The translations under genes and the position numbers were made by a program. 64,000 nucleotides of DNA from Streptomyces bikiniensis (GTDB lineage Bacteria > Actinomycetota > Actinomycetes > Streptomycetales > Streptomycetaceae), in NCBI GenBank assembly GCA_000716465.1, contig JNWL01000001.1, positions 124,001 to 188,000 on the forward strand, written 5' to 3'. Under the pieces are notes generated by a model, which was not told where the DNA came from, did no database searches, and worked only from the letters and a program-made list of their open reading frames with translations. Of the stretch, positions 15,973 to 24,634 are shown piece after piece (within the stretch, counting starts at the first letter, position 1; the number at the start of each line of letters is the position of its first letter).

Positions 15973-16725
15973 ATGGCGATCACCGACCTGCCCAACTCCC
16001 GCACCGAGGAAGACGGTTCGGCCGTCCTCCGGGTCCTGAGCTACAACGTCCGCTCGATGCGCGACGACGAGGACGCCCTCGCCCGGGTCGTCCGGGCCTG
16101 CGCCCCGGACGTCGTCTTCGTCCAGGAGGCCCCGCGCTTCTTCCGCTGGCGCAAGCACGCCGCCCGTCTCGCCGCCAAGAGCGACCTCGTCGTCCTGAGC
16201 GGCGGCGCCACCGCCGCGGGCCCGCTGCTGCTCTGCTCCCTGCGGGCCACCGTCGAACGCACCGAGGACGTGCTGCTCCCGCTCACCCCGGGCCTGCACC
16301 GCCGGGGCCTGGCGACGGCGGTCGTCCGCTTCGCCGGGGCCCGGGTCGGCCTGATCAGCTGCCACCTGAGTCTGCGGAAGGACGAGCGGTACGCCCAGGC
16401 CGGCATGGTCCTCGACCGGGTCGCCGCCCTCGGCACCCCGCACGTCCTCGTCGCCGGTGACCTCAACGAACGGCCCGGCGGCCCCGCCTTCACCCGGCTG
16501 ACCGGGGAGCTCCGGGACGGCTGGGCCGTCAGCCCGTGGGGCGGCGAGTACACCTCGACCCCCGAGGACCCCCACCAGCGGATCGACGCGGTCCTGGCCA
16601 CCCCCGGCGTCGAGTTCCTCGGCTGCGGGGTCCCGGAGGACCTGGACCCCGCCGACCTGAGGGCCGCCACGGACCACCTGCCGGTCCTCGCGGCGGTCCG
16701 GGTGCCCGCCGCGCCCGACCTGTGA
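15973..16725 (+). CDS. Endonuclease/exonuclease/phosphatase (EEP) family protein
   Basis: The 250-aa protein is of the DNase I-like EEP superfamily. Motifs in order are LSYNVRSMRDD (Asn), VQEAPRFFRW (metal-binding Glu), SCHLSLR (His), AGDLNERPGG (Asp/Asn) and ATDHLPV (Asp-His pair). All catalytic positions are filled, so it should be an active metal-dependent phosphodiesterase or phosphatase. No signal peptide is seen. I choose ATG 15973, 7 nt after TATGTT. An in-frame ATG at 15961 overlaps that hexamer and is less likely. The substrate is unknown (DNA, phosphoinositide or sphingomyelin-like). It converges with the next gene. Confidence 0.83.
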   Translation: MAITDLPNSRTEEDGSAVLRVLSYNVRSMRDDEDALARVVRACAPDVVFVQEAPRFFRWRKHAARLAAKSDLVVLSGGATAAGPLLLCSLRATVERTEDVLLPLTPGLHRRGLATAVVRFAGARVGLISCHLSLRKDERYAQAGMVLDRVAALGTPHVLVAGDLNERPGGPAFTRLTGELRDGWAVSPWGGEYTSTPEDPHQRIDAVLATPGVEFLGCGVPEDLDPADLRAATDHLPVLAAVRVPAAPDL

Positions 16726-16756
16726 CGGTGCCCGCCGCGCAGGACCCGGGGAGTTC

Positions 16757-17557
16757 CTAGACGACCGCCCCGCGGCCCGGGTCGTCGAAGCCGTCGTCGT
16801 CCTCGTCGTCGTGCTTCATGCGGGCGACCAGGGTCGCGAAGCCGCCCAGGAAGCCGCCCACGCAGAGCGTCGTCAGCCACCAGGTCATGTCCCACTGGAG
16901 CAGGACGGCCACGAGCAGCAGCACCGGGCCGCCGATCACACCGAGCCAGGCGAACTTGGCCGCCGCGTCCGCCTCCGGCAGCGGGGGCGGCTCCGGCGGC
17001 ACGAAGTGGCCCTCGTCGGAGCCGTCGGAGCCCGCCGGGCCGTCCTCCGGCTCGGCGGGGGAGTAGTCCCGGGGACCGGCGGGCCGCACCCCGGGCGCGA
17101 ACACGATCGAGCCGCCGAGCACCGGCTTCTCCGGACCGGTGCCGGTCCCGTCCGACTCCGGTTCCTCGTCGGCCCCGGCCCTCCCCGCCGCCCCCGGCTC
17201 CCCGCCGGTCGCGGACCCGCCGGTCGCGGACGCACCGGTCGCGGGCCCGTCGCCCCCGGACGCACCGGACGCGGGGCCGTCGCCCCCCGGTCCGTCCTCC
17301 GCCTCCGGCCTCCCGGCCGTCCTCGGCTTCCAGACCGCGTCCGGCTTCCCGGCCGGCTTCGGAGCGGGCGCGCCCCCGAGGGCGGAACCGTCCCCGTCCT
17401 CCGGCTCCGGCAGGGACAGGTTCTCGATCGGCCGGAACGGCTTCGTCCCCGGAGGGTCCGCGGGCTCCTCGCCGTACCCCGCGACGATCGCGGCCCAGGC
17501 CGCCTCCTCGTCGATGGGCTGCGGATCCCGGTCTCCGCCGTCCTGCTGCTCAGCCAC
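16757..17557 (-). CDS. Acidic, Pro/Gly-rich membrane-anchored protein
   Basis: The 266-aa protein has a short folded N-terminal motif (IDEEAAWAAIVAGYGEE), then a ~130-residue disordered region rich in Gly, Ala, Pro, Asp and Glu with repeated ATGGSATGG-like units. Near the C-terminus are two transmembrane helices (FAWLGVIGGPVLLLVAVLL and TTLCVGGFLGGFATLVA), and it ends in an acidic DDEDDDGFDD tail. I recognise it only as a conserved Streptomyces hypothetical membrane protein. The GTG at 17557 overlaps the stop of the upstream alpha/beta hydrolase gene by 8 bp, and AGGAG lies just before it inside that gene, so the two are translationally coupled. Confidence 0.8.
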   Translation of the reverse strand: MAEQQDGGDRDPQPIDEEAAWAAIVAGYGEEPADPPGTKPFRPIENLSLPEPEDGDGSALGGAPAPKPAGKPDAVWKPRTAGRPEAEDGPGGDGPASGASGGDGPATGASATGGSATGGEPGAAGRAGADEEPESDGTGTGPEKPVLGGSIVFAPGVRPAGPRDYSPAEPEDGPAGSDGSDEGHFVPPEPPPLPEADAAAKFAWLGVIGGPVLLLVAVLLQWDMTWWLTTLCVGGFLGGFATLVARMKHDDEDDDGFDDPGRGAVV

Positions 17558-18368
17558 CGCTCCTGCTCCCCTTCCCGCCGACCCGTTCCGGGGCGAGACG
17601 CTCGACGAAGGCCCGGCTCTCGTCGAAGATCCGCTCCGCGTCATGGTCCAACGTCGCCACGTGGTAGCTCTGTTCCAGCAGGACCTCCCGGACGTCCGTC
17701 GAGGAGACCCGGCTCAGGATCCTGGCCGAGTCGGCCGGCGGCACCACGTGGTCCCGGGGGCTGTGCAGCAGCACCAGCGGCTGCGTGACCTGCGGCAGCT
17801 CCCCGTCCACCGTACGGAAGAACTGACGCAGCGAGTACGCCGCGTGCAGCGGCACCCGGTCGTAGCCGACCTCCGTCACGCCCTCCTTGGCGATGTCGTT
17901 GGCCACGCCCTTCGTGGTGGGGACCAGGTGCCGGACGACCGGCAGCGCGTGCGCGGCCACGCCGTGCACCTTGTTCCCCGGGTTGACCAGGACGAGGCCC
18001 CGCACCGCGTCCCCGTGCCGGGCGGCGAGCCGCAGCGCGAGCGCCCCGCCCATGGAGAGGCCGAAGACGAAGACGGTCGAGCACCGCTCCCGCAGCTCGC
18101 GCAGCGCCCGGTCCACCTCGGCGTACCAGTCGTGCCAGGTGGTGATCCGCATGTCCTGCCAGCGGGTGCCGTGTCCCGGCAGGAGCGGCACCGACACCGA
18201 CAGGCCGTGCTCGGCCAGGTACTCGGCCCACGGCCGCATCGACTGCGGGGAACCGGTGAATCCGTGACAGAGGAGGACGCCGACCTCTCCGCCCTCATGG
18301 CGGTACGGCTCGGCTCCGGGAAGGACCGGCACCAAGGTCTCCTGTTCGCTCGGCTTCGCGTTCGCCAC
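17550..18368 (-). CDS. Alpha/beta hydrolase, carboxylesterase/monoacylglycerol-lipase-like
   Basis: The 272-aa cytoplasmic hydrolase has the nucleophile elbow GLSMGG, the oxyanion-hole motif CHGFTGSPQSM, the acid in HSPRDHVVP and the catalytic histidine in SYHVATLDHD. This order and size match the Est30/YvaK-type carboxylesterases and monoacylglycerol lipases. The start is GTG at 18368. The gene is divergent from a lysophospholipid acyltransferase and coupled to a membrane protein, consistent with a role in lipid turnover, but the natural ester is unknown. Confidence 0.88.
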   Translation of the reverse strand: MANAKPSEQETLVPVLPGAEPYRHEGGEVGVLLCHGFTGSPQSMRPWAEYLAEHGLSVSVPLLPGHGTRWQDMRITTWHDWYAEVDRALRELRERCSTVFVFGLSMGGALALRLAARHGDAVRGLVLVNPGNKVHGVAAHALPVVRHLVPTTKGVANDIAKEGVTEVGYDRVPLHAAYSLRQFFRTVDGELPQVTQPLVLLHSPRDHVVPPADSARILSRVSSTDVREVLLEQSYHVATLDHDAERIFDESRAFVERLAPERVGGKGSRSGG

Positions 18369-18503
18369 CGGACGCGTCCCCGGATGCGCCCTGGGTGCGC
18401 CTCCGGTGCGCCGAAGCGACGGAAAAATGGGGAAGGGACTTCACCGTACGCGACCGGACCGACACCGACCAGGGCCGTAGCGGGGGGCGTACGCCGGTAC
18501 GGG

Positions 18504-18509
18504 ATAAAG
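18504..18509 (+). promoter_or_regulatory. -10 hexamer for the acyltransferase gene
   Basis: TAAAGT about 35 nt before the TTG start, followed by a GGAAGG ribosome-binding site, suggests a conventional short-leader transcript. No clear -35 is seen. Confidence 0.4.
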
Positions 18510-18543
18510 TCGGGGCCCGACAGCACACGGAAGGCATGGCGAG

Positions 18544-19290
18544 TTGATCTACGGCGCAATGAAGTTCTCCCTCGGCGGGTCCCTGAAGCTCGCCTTCCGG
18601 CCCTGGGTGGAGGGTCTGGAGAACGTTCCCGCCGACGGGCCCGCCATCCTGGCGAGCAACCACCTGTCCTTCTCGGACTCCTTCTTCCTGCCGGCCGTGC
18701 TCGACCGCAAGGTCACCTTCATCGCCAAGGCCGAGTACTTCACCACCCCCGGTGTGAAGGGCAAGCTCACCGCCGCCTTCTTCAAGGGCGTCGGCCAGCT
18801 CCCGGTGGACCGCTCGGGCGCCCGGGGCGCCGGCGAGGCGGCCATCAGGGCCGGCATCGAGGTCATCGAGGGCGGCGGCCTCTTCGGCATCTACCCCGAG
18901 GGCACCCGCTCGCCGGACGGGCGCCTCTACCGGGGCAAGCCCGGCGGCCTGGCCCGGGTCGCCCTGGCCACCGGCGCGCCCGTGATCCCGGTCGCCATGA
19001 TCGACACCGAGAAGATCCAGCCGCCCGGCAAACTCGTCCCCAAGCTGATGCGCCCCGGGATCCGGATCGGCAAGCCGCTGGACTTCACCCGCTACCAGGG
19101 GATGGAGGGGGACCGCTTCATCCTCCGCTCGGTGACCGACGAGGTCATGTACGAGATCATGAAGCTGTCCGGCCAGGAGTACGTCGACATCTACGCCACC
19201 GCCGCCAAGCGGCAGATCGCGGAGGCGGAGAAGGCGGCCAAGGAGGCCGTGAAGGCGGAGATCGCCGCCCGCGAGGAGTCGGGGGCGTAA
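18544..19290 (+). CDS. Lysophospholipid (1-acyl-glycerol-3-phosphate) acyltransferase
   Basis: The 248-aa PlsC-family enzyme transfers an acyl chain to a lysophospholipid at the inner membrane face. The catalytic HX4D box is NHLSFSD (residues about 36-42), and the glycerol-phosphate-binding motif is PEGTRSPDG. The C-terminus is an Ala/Lys/Glu-rich helix (QIAEAEKAAKEAVKAEI). The start is TTG at 18544, 10 nt after GGAAGG. An ATG at 18559 is the alternative but lies 25 nt from the RBS, and the upstream ATG at 18536 hits a stop after three codons. The equivalent mycobacterial gene is Rv2182c. Confidence 0.9.
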   Translation: MIYGAMKFSLGGSLKLAFRPWVEGLENVPADGPAILASNHLSFSDSFFLPAVLDRKVTFIAKAEYFTTPGVKGKLTAAFFKGVGQLPVDRSGARGAGEAAIRAGIEVIEGGGLFGIYPEGTRSPDGRLYRGKPGGLARVALATGAPVIPVAMIDTEKIQPPGKLVPKLMRPGIRIGKPLDFTRYQGMEGDRFILRSVTDEVMYEIMKLSGQEYVDIYATAAKRQIAEAEKAAKEAVKAEIAAREESGA

Positions 19291-19308
19291 AAGCGCGCGG
19301 GAGCGCGG

Positions 19309-19334
19309 GCGCGAGCAAGGAGCGCGAGCAAGGA
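19309..19334. repeat. Two perfect 13-bp direct repeats
   Basis: GCGCGAGCAAGGA occurs at 19309-19321 and again at 19322-19334, in the gap before the sensor kinase gene. Each copy carries an AAGGA Shine-Dalgarno-like core. Confidence 0.8.
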
Positions 19335-19371
19335 GAACCGCCCCGCCGGGGGCGACGGGGGTGGGGGAGAG

Positions 19372-20583
19372 ATGGTCAAGCGCGAGCGCGTCGTACGCAT
19401 GTCGGTCGAGCAGCCGCTGTGGCGGGCCCTGACCGGCTACCGCGTCCTGACCATGGGCTACGCGGTCCTGATCTTCGCCACCAGCGGGGACCGGTACGAG
19501 CGGCCCTGGATCGGCGTCGTCTACTTGGCGGTGATGTGCGTCTGGACCCTCGCCACCCTCCCCAAGGTGGCGAACGCGGCCGGCTGCACCCGGCGCTTCC
19601 TCGTCGCCGACCTCACCGTCGCCCTCACCGGCATCCTCCTCACCCCGCTCGCCGACGCCCACGCCCAGACGGTCGAGGGTCCCACCCTGCCCTCCATATG
19701 GACCGCGGGGTCCGTCCTCGCGTTCGCCATCAAGGGCGGCTGGCGCTGGGCCGGCTTCGCCTCCTCCCTCGTCGCCGTCGCCAACATCGTCGAGCGCGGC
19801 CACCCCAGCCGGGACACCGTGCACAACGTGATCCTGGTCTGGGTCGCCTCCATCGCCATCGGATACGTCGTCGAGGTCGCCCGCGCCTCCGAGCGCACCC
19901 TCGCCCGCGCCCTGGAGATCGAGGCCGCCACCCGGGAGCGGGAGCGGCTCGCCCGCGACATCCACGACAGCGTCCTCCAGGTCCTCGCGATGGTGCAGCG
20001 GCGCGGCACCGCCCTCGGCGGCGAGGCCGCCGAACTGGGCAGGATGGCGGGCGAGCAGGAGGTGGCCCTGCGCACCCTGGTGGCGGGCGGGATCGCCCGG
20101 CCCAGCCTGGTCTCCGAGGACGAGTCCGAAGGGGCCGTGGTCCGGGTCGTGGAGGTGGACGACGAGGCCGACGCCTCCGCCCCCGTCGACCTGCGCGCCC
20201 TGATCGCCCCGCGCGCCGGGTCCCGGGTCACCCTCTCCGAGCCGGGCGCGCCGGTCCTCCTGCCGCCGCCCGCCGCCCGCGAGCTGGCCGCGGCCGTCGG
20301 CGCCGCCCTGGACAATGTGAGGGTGCACGCGGGCGAGGGAGCCCACGCCTGGATCCTGATCGAGGACTGGCCCGACGAGGTGATCGTCACCGTCCGGGAC
20401 GACGGACCGGGCATCCCGGAGGGCCGCCTCGCGCAGGCGGAGGGCGAGGGCCGGATGGGCGTCGCCCTCTCCATCCGGGGGAGGCTGCGGGACCTGGGCG
20501 GCAGCGCCGAGGTCGTCTCGGTCCCCGGACAGGGCACGGAAGTCGAGTTGAAGGTCCCACGGGGGAAGGCGGAGAAGCAGTGA
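19372..20583 (+). CDS. macS: Two-component sensor histidine kinase MacS-like
   Basis: The 403-aa kinase has a membrane domain of about five helices (residues 20-165, DUF5931-like) and a HisKA_3-type dimerisation helix with ERERLARDIHDSVLQVL, whose His is the phosphoacceptor. The C-terminal HATPase has an N-box ALDNVRVHA and G-box DDGPGIPEGR. It pairs with the next gene, whose GTG overlaps this stop (GTGA). Gene order and family match MacRS of S. coelicolor (SCO2120/SCO2121), reported to control membrane and secreted proteins. The start is uncertain: ATG 19372 has GGAG only 2 nt upstream, and ATG 19399 (MSVEQPLW) is the alternative. Confidence 0.85.
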   Translation: MVKRERVVRMSVEQPLWRALTGYRVLTMGYAVLIFATSGDRYERPWIGVVYLAVMCVWTLATLPKVANAAGCTRRFLVADLTVALTGILLTPLADAHAQTVEGPTLPSIWTAGSVLAFAIKGGWRWAGFASSLVAVANIVERGHPSRDTVHNVILVWVASIAIGYVVEVARASERTLARALEIEAATRERERLARDIHDSVLQVLAMVQRRGTALGGEAAELGRMAGEQEVALRTLVAGGIARPSLVSEDESEGAVVRVVEVDDEADASAPVDLRALIAPRAGSRVTLSEPGAPVLLPPPAARELAAAVGAALDNVRVHAGEGAHAWILIEDWPDEVIVTVRDDGPGIPEGRLAQAEGEGRMGVALSIRGRLRDLGGSAEVVSVPGQGTEVELKVPRGKAEKQ

Positions 20584-21254
20584 GCGAGCAGCCGATCAGA
20601 GTGATGGTCGTGGACGACCACCCGATGTGGCGGGACGCGGTCGCCCGCGACCTCGCGGAGGCGGGCTTCGACGTGGTCGCCACCGCGGGCGACGGCGAGC
20701 AGGCGGTGCGGCGCGCGGCGGCGGCCGCCCCCGACGTCCTCGTGCTTGACCTGAACCTGCCGGTCAAGCCCGGCGTCCAGGTCTGCAAGGAGCTGGTCGG
20801 CGCCCGGCCGGAGCTGCGGGTCCTCGTCCTCTCCGCGAGCGGCGAGCACGCCGACGTCCTGGAGGCGGTCAAGTCCGGCGCCACCGGCTACCTCCTCAAG
20901 TCCGCCAGTACGGAGGAGCTGATCGACGCGGTGCGGCGCACGGCCGTCGGCGACCCCGTCTTCACCCCCGGCCTGGCCGGACTGGTCCTCGGCGAGTACC
21001 GCCGGCTGGCCTCCGAGCCCGCACCGGCCGCCGGCGGCGACGAGCCGAAGGCCCCCCAGCTGACCGACCGCGAGACCGAGGTCCTGCGGCTCGTCGCCAA
21101 GGGCCTCAGCTACAAGCAGATCGCCGAGCGCCTGGTCATCTCGCACCGCACGGTGCAGAACCACGTGCAGAACACCCTCGGCAAGCTCCAGCTGCACAAC
21201 CGGGTGGAGCTCGTCCGGTACGCCATCGAGCGCGGCCTCGACGACGACGCGTAG
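20580..21254 (+). CDS. macR: LuxR/NarL-family response regulator MacR-like
   Basis: The 224-aa protein has an N-terminal receiver domain (VMVVDDHPMWRDAV, phosphoacceptor Asp in VLVLDLNLP, conserved Lys in YLLKSAS). The C-terminal GerE/LuxR helix-turn-helix is LTDRETEVLRLVAKGLSYKQ followed by SHRTVQNHVQNTLGKL. GTG 20580 overlaps the kinase stop by 4 bp, so kinase and regulator should be made in equal amounts. It should bind DNA as a phosphorylated dimer. Envelope and secretion genes are the expected targets if it is the MacR orthologue. Confidence 0.88.
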   Translation: MSEQPIRVMVVDDHPMWRDAVARDLAEAGFDVVATAGDGEQAVRRAAAAAPDVLVLDLNLPVKPGVQVCKELVGARPELRVLVLSASGEHADVLEAVKSGATGYLLKSASTEELIDAVRRTAVGDPVFTPGLAGLVLGEYRRLASEPAPAAGGDEPKAPQLTDRETEVLRLVAKGLSYKQIAERLVISHRTVQNHVQNTLGKLQLHNRVELVRYAIERGLDDDA

Positions 21255-21307
21255 GCCGTCCGGCGGGCCGTGGCCCCGTCCGGCGGGCCGGGACCGGGTG
21301 AGGGCCG

Positions 21308-21313
21308 TATATT
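21308..21313 (+). promoter_or_regulatory. -10 hexamer (TATATT) for the dehydrogenase gene
   Basis: TATATT stands out in a G+C-rich gap about 85 nt before the GTG at 21398. It is preceded by two CCGTCCGGCGGGCCG direct repeats, and no clear -35 is visible. Confidence 0.4.
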
Positions 21314-21397
21314 CGCGCTGACAGGACAAGCCGACGGGGCAGGCTGACGGGACGACAGGCGCCGGCACACGGCCCGTCACCGTACCGAGGGGCATGC

Positions 21398-22396
21398 GTG
21401 GAAATCCTGGCATTCGGCGTGCAGGCGGACGAGCGGCCCCTCATCGAGCGGGCCTTCGAGGGGTACCACGACGTGCACTGCCTGGACGTCTTCCTCACCG
21501 AGGACACCGCCCTCATCGCGGCCGGCCACGAGATCATCTCCACCAGCGTCAACGCCGTCCTGGACCACCGCGTCCTGCAGATCCTCGCCGCCGGCGGCAC
21601 CCGGATGATCGCCCAGCGCTCCACGGGCTTCAACAACATCGACCTGGAGGTCGCGGAGCGCCTGGGCCTCACCGTCGCCCGGGTCTCGTACTACTCGCCG
21701 TACTCGGTCGCGGAGTTCGCCTGGACCCTCGCCATGGCCGTCAACCGCCGGATCGTCCGCGCGTCCAACCGGACCCGCGACTTCGACTTCCGGCTCGACG
21801 GGCTGATGGGCCGCGACCTGCGGGGGCGGACCGCCGGCGTCCTCGGCACCGGCAAGATCGGGGAGGCCTTCACCCGGATCGCCCACGGCTTCGGCATGAA
21901 GCTCCTCGGCTGGGACGTGGCGGAGAACCCGGCCTGCGTCGACCTCGGCATGCGGTACGTGGAGAAGGAGCGGCTCTTCGCGGAGTCGGACCTGATCAGC
22001 CTCCACGTGCCGCTGCTCCCCGCCACCCGGCACGTGGTGGACGCCACCGCCCTCAAGGCGATGAAGGACGACGCCATCCTGGTGAACTCCAGCCGCGGCG
22101 GCCTCGTCGACACCGACGCCCTGGTCACCGAGCTGCGCGCCGGCCGCTTCACCGGCGTCGGCCTGGACGTGTACGAGGCGGAGGCCGGGCTCTTCTTCCT
22201 CGACAAGTCCCTGGAGGTCGTCGAGGACGACACCCTGGCCCGCCTGGTCACCTTCCCGAACGTGGTGGTCACCTCCCACCAGGCGTACTACACCGCGGAC
22301 GCCGTCGGCCAGATCGTGGACACCACCCTGCGCAACGTCCTCGACTACACGGCGGGCCGGCGCAGCGAGAACGTCCTGGTCCCCAGGACCGGATGA
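21398..22396 (+). CDS. D-2-hydroxyacid dehydrogenase (D-lactate dehydrogenase-like)
   Basis: The 332-aa NAD-dependent enzyme interconverts a 2-keto acid, probably pyruvate, and the D-2-hydroxy acid. The Rossmann motif is GVLGTGKIGEAF. The catalytic Arg lies in NSSRGGLVDT, Glu in LDVYEAEAG and His in VTSHQAYYT. The AYYT and SVAEFAWTLAMAVNR sequences are typical of D-LDH rather than phosphoglycerate dehydrogenase. The start is GTG at 21398 with GAGG nearby. It converges on the trpE-like gene with a 33-bp gap holding only a weak CCCGG-CCGGG hairpin. Confidence 0.92.
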   Translation: MEILAFGVQADERPLIERAFEGYHDVHCLDVFLTEDTALIAAGHEIISTSVNAVLDHRVLQILAAGGTRMIAQRSTGFNNIDLEVAERLGLTVARVSYYSPYSVAEFAWTLAMAVNRRIVRASNRTRDFDFRLDGLMGRDLRGRTAGVLGTGKIGEAFTRIAHGFGMKLLGWDVAENPACVDLGMRYVEKERLFAESDLISLHVPLLPATRHVVDATALKAMKDDAILVNSSRGGLVDTDALVTELRAGRFTGVGLDVYEAEAGLFFLDKSLEVVEDDTLARLVTFPNVVVTSHQAYYTADAVGQIVDTTLRNVLDYTAGRRSENVLVPRTG

Positions 22397-22429
22397 CCCG
22401 GCTGCCGGGCCCCGGGGACGCGCGGACCC

Positions 22430-24352
22430 TCAGACCAGCACGCCCGCGAGGAGCGAGGCCGTGAGCGCCGCGCCCTCCGTCGTCAGGACCGACTCGGGGT
22501 GGAACTGCACCCCGGCGAAGCCGGGCCCGCGCAGCGCGTGCACCTCGCCCGTCCCGGGGTCGCGGCTCACCTCGATCCGGTGCAGCGCCAGCTCCTCGGC
22601 CGCCCGGTCGTCGCAGCGGGCCGTGAAGCTGTTGTAGAAGCCGACCGTCCGCCCCTGTCCGAAGAGGTCGATCCGCACCTGGGCGCCCTGGAACGGCACC
22701 CGCTTGCGGACGATCTCCAGACCCAGCTCGGCGGCGATCAGCTCGTGCCCGAGGCACACCCCCAACAAGCAGGGGCGGCCCGCAGGGCCTCGATGAGGGG
22801 CGGTGGTCGGGCGACGGGCGGGCCCGTGCCGGTGGTCGCGGACCAGGTCGGCGGTCAGCCCGCGCAGGAACCGCATCTTCGGGTCGGCCGCGTCCGAGGG
22901 GTCGCCCGGCCCGGGGCCGAGGACGACCGGCCCCTCGTGCGCGAGCGCCAGCTCCCGCAGCCCCGGCTCGTCGTACCGCAGCACCGACACCTCAAGACCC
23001 GAGGAGCGCAGCACGTGCGCCAGCATCGCCGTGAAGGTGTCCTCGGCGTCCACCACGAGCGCGTGCCCCGACAGCTCGGCGGAACGGACCTGCATCTTCA
23101 GCCAGAACGGCGCCAGGTCCGCCCGGCGCGCGTCGAGCGCGGCCCGCACCCGGGGGTCGTCGGCCAGCCGGGGGACGACGGGTCCCTCCGCCGCCGGCCG
23201 GCCCTCCCGCACGCCGAGCGCGGTGAGGATCCCGGCCGCCTTGGCGTGGGTCTCGGCCACCTCGCCCGCCGGGTCCGAGTGCCGCACCAGGGTCGCGCCG
23301 ACCGGCACCCGCAGCCGCCCGTCGGCGGCGATGTCGGCCGTACGGATCAGGATGGGGGAGTCCAGCGTCTGCGCGCCGGTCCCGTCCGTGCCGAGCAGGG
23401 CGAGGGCCCCCGCGTAGTAACCCCGGCCCCCGGCCTCGTGGCGCTCGATCACCCGGCAGGCGTTCTGCACCGGCGACCCGGTCACGGTCGCCGCGAACAT
23501 CGTCTCCCGCAGCACCTCCCGCACGTCCAGGGAGGACCGGCCGCGCAGCTCGTACTCGGTGTGCGCGAGGTGCGCCATCTCCTTCAGGCGCGGGCCGACC
23601 ACCACCCCGCCCCGGTCGCCCACCGTGCACATCATCTTCAGCTCCTCGTCCACCACCATGGACAGCTCCTCGGTCTCCTTGCGGTCGCCGAGGAAGGCGA
23701 GCAGGTCCTCCGGGGTGGGGGCGGCGCCGGCCGGGTAGCGGTACGTGCCGCTGATCGGGTTCATCACGACCGTCCCGCCCGCCATCCGCACGTGCACCTC
23801 GGGGCTCGCCCCGACCAGCGTCCGCTCCCCGGTGTGCACGACGAACGTCCAGTACGCGCCCCGCTCGCCCGCGAGCAGCCGCCGGAACAGGGCGAGCGCG
23901 TCGGCGCGCCCGAAGCCCGGGACCTCGCCGGTGTAGGTGCGCCGGATCACGAAGTTCGCGCCCTCGCCGGAGCCGATCTCCTCGTCGATCACCCGCCGCA
24001 CGGTCTGCGCGTACTCCTCGTCGGAGACGTCGAACCCGCCCCCCTCGACCCGCACGTGGTGCGCCGGGAGCTGTGCCAGGGCCTCGGCGAGCGGCAGCTC
24101 GTACGCCTCGTCGGCGACGAGCACGGAGAGCGGGGTGCCGTCGTCGCGCACGTCGAAGCCCCGCTCCCGGATCTGCCGGAAGGGCACGAGCGCGAGCGTC
24201 GGCAGCGGGCCCACCGGCAGCTCCGCGAGGCGTTCGGCCTCGTGGACCCGGCCGACCAGCACCTCGACGGTGTCGTGGTCGCGGCCCGGGGTGCGCCTGC
24301 GCAGCAGGGCGAAGGGAGGGCAGGAGTCGTCGAGCAGACGGGAGAGGTCCAT
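22430..24352 (-). CDS. trpE: Fused anthranilate synthase (TrpE-TrpG)
   Basis: The 640-aa fusion converts chorismate plus glutamine to anthranilate, the first committed step of tryptophan synthesis. Residues about 1-430 are the chorismate-binding subunit, with GTYRYPAGA, a TVTGSPVQNACRVI block and GRGYYAGAL. Residues about 445-640 are the glutamine amidotransferase, with the nucleophile in GVCLGHE and His/Glu in FHPES. The ATG at 24352 gives MDLSRLLDDSCPPFALL. The phenazine-type aminodeoxyisochorismate synthases share this fusion, but the trp leader peptide and attenuator upstream argue for tryptophan synthesis. It is divergent from DAHP synthase, the entry enzyme of the same pathway. Confidence 0.92.
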   Translation of the reverse strand: MDLSRLLDDSCPPFALLRRRTPGRDHDTVEVLVGRVHEAERLAELPVGPLPTLALVPFRQIRERGFDVRDDGTPLSVLVADEAYELPLAEALAQLPAHHVRVEGGGFDVSDEEYAQTVRRVIDEEIGSGEGANFVIRRTYTGEVPGFGRADALALFRRLLAGERGAYWTFVVHTGERTLVGASPEVHVRMAGGTVVMNPISGTYRYPAGAAPTPEDLLAFLGDRKETEELSMVVDEELKMMCTVGDRGGVVVGPRLKEMAHLAHTEYELRGRSSLDVREVLRETMFAATVTGSPVQNACRVIERHEAGGRGYYAGALALLGTDGTGAQTLDSPILIRTADIAADGRLRVPVGATLVRHSDPAGEVAETHAKAAGILTALGVREGRPAAEGPVVPRLADDPRVRAALDARRADLAPFWLKMQVRSAELSGHALVVDAEDTFTAMLAHVLRSSGLEVSVLRYDEPGLRELALAHEGPVVLGPGPGDPSDAADPKMRFLRGLTADLVRDHRHGPARRPTTAPHRGPAGRPCLLGVCLGHELIAAELGLEIVRKRVPFQGAQVRIDLFGQGRTVGFYNSFTARCDDRAAEELALHRIEVSRDPGTGEVHALRGPGFAGVQFHPESVLTTEGAALTASLLAGVLV

Positions 24353-24407
24353 GGGGTCCGTCGTTCCTTCCGGTGGTGTGCGGAGAGGAACGGCCCCGGG
24401 TACGGGA

Positions 24408-24430
24408 AAGGCCGCCCCTCGGGCGGCCTT
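24408..24430 (-). promoter_or_regulatory. trp attenuator terminator and competing antiterminator
   Basis: On the minus strand, AAGGCCGCC (24430-24422) pairs with GGCGGCCTT (24416-24408) around a 5-nt loop, followed by TCCC. GGCGGCC at 24466-24460, overlapping the end of the leader peptide, can pair instead with GGCCGCC at 24428-24422 and disrupt the terminator. Stalling at the Trp codons would favour that alternative. Confidence 0.8.
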
Positions 24431-24453
24431 CGCGTGTGTCGGTGTACGCGCAG

Positions 24454-24513
24454 TCAGTGGGCCGCCGGAAGAGCGGTCCACCACCAGTGGTTCGTGTGCA
24501 GCGGCGCGTACAT
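24454..24513 (-). CDS. trpL: trp operon leader peptide
   Basis: The 19-codon ORF encodes MYAPLHTNHWWWTALPAAH, with three consecutive tryptophan codons. It lies 101 bp upstream of the fused anthranilate synthase start and is followed by a terminator hairpin with a competing antiterminator. This is a ribosome-mediated attenuator: scarce charged tRNA-Trp stalls the ribosome at the WWW run and permits read-through. The length and the Trp triplet match leader peptides known in Streptomyces. Confidence 0.9.
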   Translation of the reverse strand: MYAPLHTNHWWWTALPAAH

Positions 24514-24628
24514 GCGAGCACTGTAACCCAGCCGGACCCCGGCGCGGCGGCATGAAGCCCAGCGGCCGACATTCCGGGCAGTCGTCTCAGCCACTGGTCG
24601 GTGGGACAGGACCGGACGAAGAACCCCG

Positions 24629-24634
24629 TAATGT
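24629..24634 (+). promoter_or_regulatory. -10 hexamer of putative leaderless promoter
   Basis: TAATGT lies 7 nt before the GTG at 24642 of the DAHP synthase gene, with no ribosome-binding site. Confidence 0.5.

Noticed and set aside
17139..21254. Very long open reading frames (over 1300 codons) on this strand, and another at 27775-31803
   Set aside because: They overlap well-supported genes in other frames, contain no recognisable domains apart from the real macR end, and arise because stop codons are rare at this G+C content.
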